Shown here piece by piece: positions 45,101 to 54,245 of a stretch of 64,000 bases of DNA. How positions within the stretch are numbered: position 1 is the first letter of the stretch; each line of letters begins with the position of its first letter. The DNA lies in assembly GCA_009767595.1 (NCBI GenBank), contig VSDK01013793.1, positions 1-64,000 on the forward strand. Direction: 5' to 3'. This DNA is from Symbiodinium kawagutii. Lineage: Eukaryota > Sar > Dinophyceae > Suessiales > Symbiodiniaceae. Position numbers and translations under genes: made by a program. The notes under the pieces were generated by a model. The model saw only the letters and a list, made by a program, of their open reading frames with translations. It did not search any database and was not told the DNA's origin.

Positions 45101-46880
45101 TACGGTTGCCACAAGTAGCTTCTATTGCCCTTACTTTCGATGTTGCTCTCGCCAGGGGCAACCGAGACATGGGGGCTCAAGACACGGGCAGCAAGAGCCT
45201 TATGTTTTTCCCTGCATTATTGGACCTTGAAGCAGGGATTTCTCTGCCTACGTGGTTCCAAGGCCATTCCAAAGGAGGAATGGAGTGGTTGGAGTGGCAT
45301 GGAAGATAACTGGTTCAAAGTCTAAAGGAAGTTTGGACACGCCGGCAACCTCTCATCCAAGGCGGATAGCGGGAGGTTTATTTCTGCGCCCGATGCGGGG
45401 GAGGGATCGTTTCGTTTTCCACTCAGGCTCGGGTGCCTGTCATTCTGGAAAGTCTTGGGTGACATTGAATGATCATTTTTGATTAATGATATTCACTAAC
45501 CGTGTCTATGACTGATTATTACTGACTGCTAATCATGTCCAATTGATGGTTAATGATGGGCAAGTCATTTCTGAACCAATGTCGCATGGCAATTCCCGCC
45601 TGAACGTTGCCTGGGTCTTGATCTTCGCCATCTTTTTGGCCCACAAATCTCATGTCAAGGCCTCTGAAAGCATCAGATGTGACATGGTTTTCATACGTTT
45701 TCATATGTTTGCCTATGCCAAAGGATGAAACATTGCAACAATCCCCTTGAGGCTTCTTCTGAATTTCCCTTCATCTTCTTTAACTTCAATGACCTGCCGG
45801 CAGTAGAACACATTCTCAGCACACAAGCAGCTTCCTGAAAGGTTCACTAAGTCCACCTTGACCCAAACAACGTCGTCCTGCGAAACTACGTCCTCGGGTA
45901 CAGCCATGCATCAACTGTGAACAATGTCCGATGCACGAGCTGAGTCCCCAGCTGCTACTGAGTCCACTCTGCCAGATGCAGACAAGCGAGAGATGTGCAA
46001 CAAACCATCCTGAAGGGTAGATTCCAACTTCAGTGGACTCACATGATCATAGAACCACTTCGGGAAAAGGGCAGATTTCAGTCATCTCGGACTCACATGA
46101 GCATAGAACCACTAAGAGAATGGAAGATAATGAATTATGATGAATTGCACTGTGACTGAACATCCAACAACCAACTCACCAAATCCATAAATCACAGCCC
46201 TCCCAGCACTCCTTGTATTTGGATCCGTCACCAAGACGAACAAAAGCGCCATAGTCCTGGACCCTCACAATGGTGCCCTTGTGAATGGAGTACAGCTTCG
46301 GGATCTCTCTCCCCGTGGTTCTGGCCGGTCGATCCCTGAGGCCAACGCACTGCACAGGTCTTGCACTTTGTTTTGCAAAAAAATACATCATAACTTCACC
46401 AACCAATGTGCGACTTCGCAGCTACTGGTGCCCAACTGACCCCTCAGGACCCTTGCCTTTTGATGAAGTCAGGACGTCGGTCGTCATCCCGTCCACGTCG
46501 ATCATCCTCCCGTCCACGTCGGTCGTCCTCCCGTCCACGTCTGCGATCGTCGCGTCGATCATCGTCTCTCCGGCGATCTCGGTCGTGTCCTCGGCGATCG
46601 TCGTCTCGCCGATCGTCGTCTCGCCGAGGACGCTTCCTGAAACGAGCCAATCGTGCACACCAGCACTTGCAATACAATGGGAATCATTTTTTTCAATCTT
46701 CCAAATCGATCCAAATCGGCCATTTCCCTACCATCAACCATCACTTCACCATCACTTAGACCATTCCTTAACCACCATCCATTGATACCATCACTTCAAC
46801 AGCTACCAGGGCCAAATCTTCAGCTTGGTCACTCTCGTCGGTCCGGTGACGGGCTTCGACCTGGTGGCGGTACCCACGGA
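42083..46880 (-). CDS. ZCCHC17/pNO40-like protein: Arg/Asp-rich N-terminus, S1 domain, CCHC zinc knuckle, Ser/Lys-rich tail
   Basis: Right to left: about 46880-46823, PPPGRSPSPDRRE; 46636-46451, Arg/Asp-rich repeats; 46335-about 46211, S1 start IPKLYSIHKGTIVRVQDYG; about 45948-45857, LVHRT then DVVSQDDVVWVK; 45793-45754, VIEVKEDEGKFRRS; 45661-45600, LDMRFVGQKDGEDQDPGNVQ; 44501-44433, GKSAPEPIRIGAIQ; 43751-43730, a 22-nt microexon ATTCSRC; 42379-42240, VTQGHRVKTCW, a Ser run and Lys-rich sequence; 42163-42083, Lys-rich end with TGA. The joined knuckle is C-x2-C-x4-H-x4-C. Introns: 46336-46450, 45794-45856 and 43752-44432 GT-AG; 45662-45753, 44502-45599 and 42164-42239 GC-AG; 42380-43729 GA-AG. 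Family members bind RNA and act in the nucleolus and in splicing. One base seems missing between LVHRT and DVVSQ, so this copy may carry an indel or an assembly error. Confidence 0.85.
43730..43751 (-). other. 22-nt microexon encoding the first half of the CCHC zinc knuckle
   Basis: The acceptor GGCAG|G and the donor TGCG|GAGTAG (GA-type) enclose codons for A-T-T-C-S-R-C plus one base. Only this exon, joined to 42379, yields a correct C-x2-C-x4-H-x4-C knuckle, which is the main support for it. Confidence 0.7.
44082..44188 (+). repeat. foldback (MITE-like) element, copy F
   Basis: TTGGCGGTTTCTGAAGCCAT / CCTATTTCGACAAACCCCGA ends, with inner AGGGGACCCCC on both sides and the family phrase GTTGGTTTATTGCAGTAAAT. 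It lies in an intron of the S1/CCHC gene. Confidence 0.65.
45794..45856 (-). other. 63-nt in-frame GT-AG mini-intron in the S1 domain
   Basis: Separates DDVVWVK from VIEVKEDEG. Removing 63 bases (GTGGAC...CGGCAG) restores a normal S1 strand. It has no stop and is a multiple of three. Both edges read AG|GT, so it would be translated unnoticed if retained. Confidence 0.75.
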
Positions 46881-49560
46881 TCGTATTTCCGGTCAATGAT
46901 AATGCTCAGTGTCAATGATGGTTTAGAATGAGTGGATTACTAATGATTCATGGTTGATAATATTCGATAATGACTTAATAACCAACGATTACTAATGATT
47001 CATGGTTGATAATAGGGGAAAATGACCAACAAGACTAGGGAGTATGATTTCTGATAACCTAACCTGGTGATGGAAAACCCACAATAGAAATAGCTGGTTT
47101 CCAAGGGGGTTACAAAAGTTTCCTGTCAAAAATTGCGATTTTCCATTTTCGGGTTAGTTGATCAGAGCTCTGGTCGCAACCTGCTCCTCCAAAGAAATCA
47201 TCATCGTCACTCAACCTCGACAGTACTCATTTCAGAAAGCTGATCACAGTTCCACTGGCTGGGATTCTCCTTCATGGATTGTGATCACTGATTGAATCTG
47301 TTGTGATAAGTGCATTCTTCTCATTGAATCCATGTACTGCTGTGCTTGTCTCACAACTCGTGCACTGATGGCTCTGCCGGTGACACCAAGAAACAAAAAC
47401 AGCTGGCTACGCCAAGGCCCAGACATTGGCTTCTGGATTCGTCATCAACTGCCACCCATGACGCGAAGATTTACGATTTTTTCAGCTCGAAATCTTTGGA
47501 CCCTGTTTGCATCCAGCATTGTACTGCCAAATCCTTGAACGCGATGGATTACAGTGCGACTTTGTTGGTATTGCTTGCTTTCAAAGCTGTCTACTGGCGA
47601 TTTGCAAGCTCTCACCCTGCTGCAATTTACGTTTGATGTCCTATGCTATCGATTTGATGAATGCGACAGGATCGTTGTCCTTTCCAACCTTGGGATTCAT
47701 TTTACAGAGTTGTGGAATTAATCAAATCTGTTGTGAATTCAGCCCTTGCAACGCTTGCAATCTCAAACCTGGAGCTGTGTGACTCTTGCTACAAGTATCT
47801 CAGCAGCTGTCATCGTGGCCGCAGTCCATGTTGCTTGATGTGGAAACTTCGCTCGAAAACAGCATGCTGCCTTTCTCTACCAATTCAGAACAAAAAAGCA
47901 AGCATAAAAGAAACATGATGTTTCTACATGTTGGTTTACAAACCATTCGCTCGGAAACAAAAGTCTTATGTAAACTCAATGCGTTTGTGTGCAAAAGCAC
48001 TTCGAATCAATGGTCAGGGGGACTTTCACGTCCGCCCAGGAATAGATCTACAGGAATCCTGGCCCTTCAGTACGTTACAATGTTCGTGCTCGCGATCACT
48101 AATTTTCAACTTTGTTCTTTGAAACTGGCACTGAGGTATAGCAAGAACCTCAAAGCGTCGTTGTGCGCCCGTTTTAAAATTTCCTTCCAAAGGAGGGACC
48201 CAACATAGGGTTCTAACAAGAGTATAGGTCGGAGACCCGGAGCCCATTCTCAGTTTCGGAACTCCAACTGCACCGGCCGATCAAAGCATGCCTCAAAAAG
48301 ACGAAATTGGCCTCCCGTTTCAAGGAACAACGGTATGACTGCAACCTGGCGTTTGTTCGTCGCTCCAAGCAGTTTGAGGAGTACAAGTTGAAATCGCCAC
48401 TGCGGCGGCTGGTCCATTGCCAGTACCTTCGCCAGTCGTTTGGAAGGATAGATTCGCTTGAACAGTCGAACACGTTGAAGATAAAAAGTACACTAAGTAC
48501 ACTGAAGTACACTGAAGTACACGTTGAGTACACTGAAGTACAGCTAGTTAGTCCATGTTAGTCCTCGTTTGAGGACCTCGTTTTCGGATGCTCACCTGGT
48601 GCTTTCCGATCGCACATCGAGGCATCTGCTCACGAGCTGAAGTGCCCCTGCAGCTGACTGGGACGACATGTTCGCCTCCGCGAAGAGGCCATCGCAGTCA
48701 GCTGCAGACGTTGCAGTCGAGCAGGACATCGGTGGGAGAATTCCCCAGCGTTGAGGGTGGCTGTAGAATGTTGTGCTGTCATGCTGTCACCGGCTGAGTG
48801 ATTGAGTTTGGGATGTTTGACTATATATGTAAGATGATAGCATTAAGGCATAGATATTTTGAGGCTACGGTCTGCGATTGGTGTGACACTTCCGCAAACT
48901 TGGAGGATATTTCGTCGCAGCGAAGGGAGTGGGGAACTTCAAAAGCAAAGCAAGCTGCAAAGACTGGAAACAGCTTGGGACATGTGCTGCACATCTTTTT
49001 CCTTCCAGTTCTGGTCTGCTCAGAGCATACTTTGAGCAATAACCCCTGACACTAAGTCAGGACATCGGTCTTGCTAGGCCAGGTCAGCTGCATCCAAAAA
49101 AAAGATAGGACAAACATAAACCATGTCCAGTGCTGAATTTCCACATGGGCCCTCCACAAGTAGCGCTTTACGGTTTACTTCGCTCAGCAGAGGACGCAGT
49201 GGACCTTCAAAAAGACGCAGACCGAGCTGGTTCCTTCGCAGGGCGGTGCTCCGCTCGGCGCTCGACTCGCCGGGTGCGATCAGCGGCTTGCCTCAGCAAA
49301 TCACTCTCCGTAGCTCCTCTTTAAAGGATTACAACGGCATCACTGGTGGATGAGAAATACTGGGAATACGCTTGACAATGGAAAATGGTGAAATGAAGGG
49401 AACTCATTGGTTGATTCCAATAGGGCATCCAACAACTATGGGGTGTCACAGCATGGTGCAGAATGTTGCTGCTTTTCTCTGGAGGGTCTGTCCACGTCAG
49501 AAAACGGAGCTGTCCATCTCGGAAACTCTGTGACACGCGGAGCATCATCTGTCTCCTGTG
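46881..49560. other. no supported gene
   Basis: Only short ORFs. A minus frame near 47426-47244 (VRQAQQYMDSMRRMHLSQQ) could be a 5' exon of the S1/CCHC gene but has no support. GTACACTGAA is repeated four to five times at 48487-48545. Confidence 0.35.
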
Positions 49561-51406
49561 TCAACCGGTCACCAGGCACTCAGACGCGATTTCATCGGTC
49601 GCCTGGACAAAAGCATCGATATTCTCTGAGTCCCATTGAGAGTGACCCCCGTTGGTCAAGAGAAGCTGTGCATTGCTCCCCACGGCTGATGCCAGGTTTC
49701 TGGCATTTTCCGCAGGACAAATACAATCACATTTGCCATGAATCAGTTTCAGAGGAAAATCGAAGTCCTTAGCAGAATCTAAAAGAGGTTCCTTTAAAAA
49801 ACCACGCTCTGCCACGTAATGCAGCGTGAGCAAGGCTTGAATGTTGAACTTGCCCGCTTTTGGCCATGGGCTTTTTGGAGGTTTTACCTCTGGCAGATCA
49901 AGAGATACGTCTTCTGTGCCCGAAGAGAGTTCTGGATTTTGGTGGCGAAGTGCAAACAAGTGATTCTCCCATGCTCGCCACTTCCCAAGGGCATCAGATG
50001 GAGATATAGACCTCAGTCGGCGCTCAAAAAAAGTTGGCTATGGTCGCTTCATGGTTGGTGAACGCTTGCTGATGGAACGGTGAATGTTTGGTTTCATAAT
50101 GGCTAATAATGAAACACTGAAACCGTTCAGTAGCTCATTGGTGGCTTCTCAAAATAGGGGTACGCACCAATCATAACTTAGGGGTTCCCTCTGACTGAAG
50201 AGACTCTCAATTAACCATCTGCTAGGCTGCTCATGATGCTTCACTGCTGGTTGAAACATGTTGAGACACTGACCACTTGCGACTCCAAACAACTCGACTA
50301 ATTACGTCAGCCAGGGGACCCATCTTTGCCAAGTGCAGCTCTCCGAAACGCCGAAGCAATGGCAGGTGCGGAGCTAATTGCAGCAGGTAACCACGAGCTA
50401 AAGCTCCGCCATGCCGAAGGAGCTAAGGAACGGGCACCCCCTGAAGCTCCGCAGAAGAACTCCAGTTCTTCAGACCGAAAAAGGAAGACCTGAGAAGCTG
50501 ATGGAAATTGATGGAAGCTGGGCAGCTCTGTGATCACTGTCAGAGGGGAACCACCAAAAATGGAACACACAGACTTGGAGCTACAGGAGCTACCGGAGCT
50601 ACAGCCAGGTTTTAAGGAGAAAATGCAGTTCAACAGACTGAACGTTACCAAGACACTGCCCGCAAGGCCATCGCAAGCACGCGATCTTTGAACTTGCTTG
50701 CGTACGCCAGAGCCAAGCAGGTCCCCCACGATCCGCCAGCCACCACCCATCGATCAATGTTGAGATGTGTCCGAAGCTTTTCAAGGTCAGAAACGTGGTG
50801 CCATGTCGTGTTTTCCTCCAACTGCTCTTCTGCTGTATCTGACGCGTTGCGGCAGCTCTTACCACAGCCTCTTTGGTCAAAGAGCACAATTCGATACTTC
50901 AACGGATCAAACAGCTGTGCCATCCGTCGGGAACTCCCTGCACCCGGACCTCCATGTAAAAACACCACGGGGATGCCATCCTTCTGACCGTGCTCCTCGT
51001 AGTAGAGCTCGAAGCCATCACCAACTGACAGGGTCCCAGTGCTCAAAACATCTCCGGATTTGTGCAGAGCACGCCTTCGGATTTGCGTCGCAGTCTCCTT
51101 TTGTGCAGAGCCCGCTTTCGCATTTCGTTTCCGATCGCACGAACGGCACGGTTTCTGCACACTTCGTTCCCTCACTCCGAAAGCTGTGGCTCCCAACAAG
51201 CAGCCTCTCCATAGGGGGACAGAGGCAGATGCGCCAAAGGCATGTCCACGTAGAGGAGACCAAACACGATCATGAGAAGAGACGATTTGGCCACCGCAAG
51301 GCGATGCCCAGCCAGGGACAAACACGGCCTTCATCCCTTGCTCTTCTTTGGTGTTCCACGAGTCAGTCTTTGAACCGAAAGAGCTAGTGAAACAACTGTG
51401 AGTCAA
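49561..51406 (-). CDS. pip: proline iminopeptidase (prolyl aminopeptidase), three exons
   Basis: Exon 1 (51406 to 50660) contains SVGDGFELYYEEHG, VVFLHGGPGAGSS (oxyanion-hole HGGPG), IVLFDQRGCGKS and VVAGGSWGTCLALAYA, whose Ser in GGSWG is the nucleophile. Exon 2 (50489 to about 50364) gives VFLFRSEELEFF and APSAWRSF. Exon 3 (50037 to 49561) gives FFERRLRSISP, LGKWRAWENH, IHGKCDCICP with the catalytic Asp and NGGHSQWDSE with the catalytic His, and then TGA. Length and triad fit alpha/beta-hydrolase family S33, which removes N-terminal proline from peptides. Intron 1 (50490-50659) is GC-AG and intron 2 also fits a GC donor. About 110 residues precede the domain, rich in Arg/Ser/Ala, possibly an organelle-targeting extension; the Met at the start or 25 codons later could initiate. 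Confidence 0.93.
50138..50200 (+). repeat. foldback (MITE-like) element, copy G, left part only
   Basis: CATTGGTGGCTTCTCAAAAT followed by AGGGGTAC is the family's left end. The right end is not clear (perhaps GAAGAGACTCTC). It lies in intron 2 of the proline iminopeptidase gene. Confidence 0.6.
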
Positions 51407-51698
51407 TGCCTCAGCTGCTTCCCTTACTGGTTACATCTGGTTACAAGTTCAACTGTTGGGATGTGAACTACAGTGCTACCCCCTGTGTTGGATGGTTGTG
51501 ACCCATCCATGCTGAGGCAACCACGCCGGTTAGAAGCGCTCTCCAACCAGCTTTTCGCTGAGATCCCAAAGCCTAAGTTGGACGCCGCTGAGTTGGACCC
51601 ACTGCACCTGATCCCAATGGGTTCCAGAGCACATCGCATTCCCGCATGGAAAAAATCCCCACCTTTCCCCAATTTTTTCATGGAAAACATCACCAGCT

Positions 51699-51823
51699 AT
51701 TTGGTGGTTTCTCAAAAAGGACCCCCCGGTTATCATCCAATATCAACAGTTTATAGCAATAAAATGCAATATACCGTCCATAACTTCGGGGGGCACCGAC
51801 TTGATGCCTTGAGAAATCCCCAT
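51699..51823 (+). repeat. foldback (MITE-like) element, copy H
   Basis: ATTTGGTGGTTTCTCAAAAA / CTTGAGAAATCCCCAT ends, inner GGACCCCCCGG and CCGGGGGGCACC-like pairing, and the central phrase CAATATCAACAGTTTATAGC. Confidence 0.7.
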
Positions 51824-51848
51824 TGAACTGCTTGGCTTAGGGATCTAC

Positions 51849-51870
51849 AACTGCGCTGCGCAGCGCAGTT
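51849..51870. repeat. 22-bp perfect GC-rich palindrome
   Basis: AACTGCGCTGC/GCAGCGCAGTT with no spacer. Confidence 0.85.
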
Positions 51871-52590
51871 CCGCCGTGCCTTCGACATCTCTCGTCGTCG
51901 CCGGCATCTCCGCCGATCTCGCTCTCTTTGAGAGTTCGGAAGCTGCCGTACCTGGCGAGCCGCTGCGCTGCCGGGGGCTGAGCTGCGCGCTGGAATCGTC
52001 CCAGCGCCTTGCTGGACGTCCCTTTCTTTGGCCACAAACCAGGGGTTGAGGATCTGCACTGATGGAAGGCTGTTGATGCAGGGAGATGGCTGTAGACTAG
52101 CCGTCACAGGAGCCAATTCTGTGTATGGGGAATTTGGATGAATTTGTGCAAAAAAAAAATGTAGATGGAGGATAAAATGAACGAAGCGGGTAGATAGAAA
52201 CCGCAAGATGACATGATAATGCTAGGCATTGATGCTTATGATGATGACAACGTTTATGATTCTGACGGCCATACAGATCATGATAGGGTGATAATTATTC
52301 TGATGATGACAGTGATGAGTATGCTTGTTATGATGATGACGGTGATGACAACGTACTATCAAGAGAATCATGGTCTCACCGGGTACATTTTTGGGCTGAT
52401 GACAACGTCTCTTCGACGATGGTAACACCACACTGGCCATGGACAGTGCGACGAAGACGAAGATGACAGTGGTGCCTGTGGAGGTGCTGGTGGACAATCA
52501 TGGCCATTCCTGCACCAAGTGATGAAAGTCCGGATGTTTCTGACACCTTTCAAGAATTGTATCAGAATGAAAGTCGACTCGGCCGACACC
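51871..52590. other. no supported gene
   Basis: 51880-52020 is GC-rich with CGCCGC words. 52220-52380 is a GATGATGAC-type degenerate trinucleotide tract. No coding evidence. Confidence 0.4.
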
Positions 52591-52695
52591 AGGCCCTACC
52601 CTACCCTAGGCCCTACCCTAAGCCCTACCCTAGGCCCTACCCTAAGCCTACCCTAAGCCCTACCCTAGGCCCTACCCTAGGCCCTAGGCCCTACT
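52591..52695 (+). repeat. interstitial telomere-like CCCTA(A/G) tract
   Basis: About 100 bp of CCCTACCCTAGG and CCCTAAGC units, resembling the reverse of TTTAGGG-type telomere repeats but imperfect. Confidence 0.7.
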
Positions 52696-53029
52696 TCCAG
52701 ACCTTCTAATGGCCATCCCGAAAGCCGTTGACCCATAGCCACACTTCATTTGGAAGCTTTCATCGCATCAGTTTCAAAAACCAAAATAGCTATGATGGGT
52801 TGAACCGGTCCATCATGGTTCACCCATGAATAATCGATAGTCCCATGGATTCAAATGAATTCTACCGGTATTGTAATGGATTCAAGAAATGCACGAGACT
52901 TCTTAGAAGCGGACCGTCCCAGATGAGGCTTCACCTACACCAGCTGGCATAGCGCCGCTTTTTCATGACTTTCAGCGGCCAAGGGCAGTCGACTGTCGGT
53001 GGGCGAGATACAGATTGTTTCACTTGGCT
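52696..53029. other. no gene seen
   Basis: Ordinary composition, presumed 3' flank of the Cys-rich secreted protein gene. Confidence 0.4.
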
Positions 53030-53782
53030 TCAAAGGTAACAGAGGGAAGTGAGGGACAAAATGATGGCCACTACAGATGTGCTGCTTTGCATTGAAGCTG
53101 AAATCAAACAGCAGCTGTCAGCACCAAAATATTTCCATGGAGAGTTGCAGCGCTCCTTTGTCTTGCTGTTGCATGTGACGTTGTTCTTGAAGGTGACACA
53201 CGTAGAGTCGCCAAGGAAGATCCAGTCGTCACCTTTGCAATAGTCCTCTGCTGCTGGGAATGTAATGAATTTGACTTCCTGTTCATCTGAAGCGAGACAA
53301 CAATTGCCGTGAAAAAACCAAGAACTGCCCAGGTAGTCCCACGGAGGTTTGCAGAACTCCTGTTCGCTATCAGCACATTGGACAAAGCGTTTGGTGGTGA
53401 CACATTTGTTGTTGCCAAGGTACTTCCACTCACCACCACCGCCCTGGCATGTCTGCGGATAGCTCTCCACGACTTTCACCCGATCATGATCAAAATCATG
53501 AGCGAGACAACACCCATCTCCGCCATGACCAGGACGGCCCAACCAGTGCCAAGGCTTTTTACAGTCCTCTTCATCGCCCCAGGTGCATTTCACAGATCTT
53601 TTACTGGTGCAGCAGGTTCCATCCCCATTGTTTTTCCAGTCTCCCGTGCAGTTCTGGGCTAGCCGCTCATACTCTGTGCGTCTGCAAAAAGTATGCTCTG
53701 CGTGGAGATCAAGTCTTGCTGCCGTGCAAGTGGCCACCAGCAAGCTCACTTTCATCAAAACACCTGGGGTGTGAAAATCCAT
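53030..53782 (-). CDS. secreted or surface Cys-rich protein with three tandem repeats, single exon
   Basis: 250 residues in one uninterrupted frame. The likely start is the Met at residue 10 (53755), because MKVSLLVATCTAARL is a good signal peptide. Three repeats of about 60 residues follow the plan C-x(2-5)-W-x(7)-C(C)-(V/T)T/S-K-x2-V-x-C-x(7)-C-x2-PW-x-(W/Y)-x-G-x(n)-CC. Examples are GDWKNNGDGTCC, GEWKYLGNNKC and DWIFLGDSTC, then KKPWHWLG, KPPWDYLG and NSPWKYFG. Six or seven Cys per repeat suggest disulfide-bonded modules. Sequons NCT and NVT allow N-glycosylation. The C-terminus ends in a hydrophobic run (VVAIILSLTSLCYL) after small residues, as in GPI-anchored proteins. I recognise no family. 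The lack of introns contrasts with its neighbours. Confidence 0.75.
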   Translation of the reverse strand: MDFHTPGVLMKVSLLVATCTAARLDLHAEHTFCRRTEYERLAQNCTGDWKNNGDGTCCTSKRSVKCTWGDEEDCKKPWHWLGRPGHGGDGCCLAHDFDHDRVKVVESYPQTCQGGGGEWKYLGNNKCVTTKRFVQCADSEQEFCKPPWDYLGSSWFFHGNCCLASDEQEVKFITFPAAEDYCKGDDWIFLGDSTCVTFKNNVTCNSKTKERCNSPWKYFGADSCCLISASMQSSTSVVAIILSLTSLCYL

Positions 53783-54245
53783 ATGGAAAAAGGTCGCAAA
53801 CTACCGCGGCTGGAGAAGCCTTGAGCTTTCAGCGCGCTGGTGGTAATGCTTCTTCAATGGCAGCAGCCCAGCCCTACAAACTGTAACCAGGACTGCGACA
53901 GTGCCCCCTTGACTCCCGTCCCTGGGCACTGCAAGAACCTGTCATTGGAGGCGTCCATGTTCTCGACTGCATCAGTTCCACCAGCACCTCCAGTTCCAGA
54001 CCTCAAAACGAAGCCAGTCGTGGAGTCATGGAGTCTTGGTGCTTGACCTTGAAATAGAACTGGGTCCCAGTGAAATCATCAATTCTATTCATGATTTATG
54101 AACTCCATCCATTCTTGCTGGTCCATGACTTGAGAAAGACCCATGTTCATGCTTGGGGATCCAAAGCGACGAACAGTGGCAGTAACGCAGCAGTGGCAAC
54201 GAACCCGTGTCAGCAATGGGTCCCAGACTCACCACCCCAGCTGAA

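Noticed and set aside
46285..46785. Plus-strand ORFs rich in Ser/Arg or Val/Ser
   Set aside because: Antisense to the Arg/Asp-rich exon of the S1/CCHC gene.
49123..49353. Arg/Ser-rich plus ORFs
   Set aside because: No homology and against the block direction; GC-driven chance frames.
50767..51387. 206-codon plus-strand ORF
   Set aside because: Antisense shadow of the proline iminopeptidase exon 1.
53309..53886. Plus-strand ORFs of 117-145 codons
   Set aside because: Antisense to the Cys-rich secreted protein gene.
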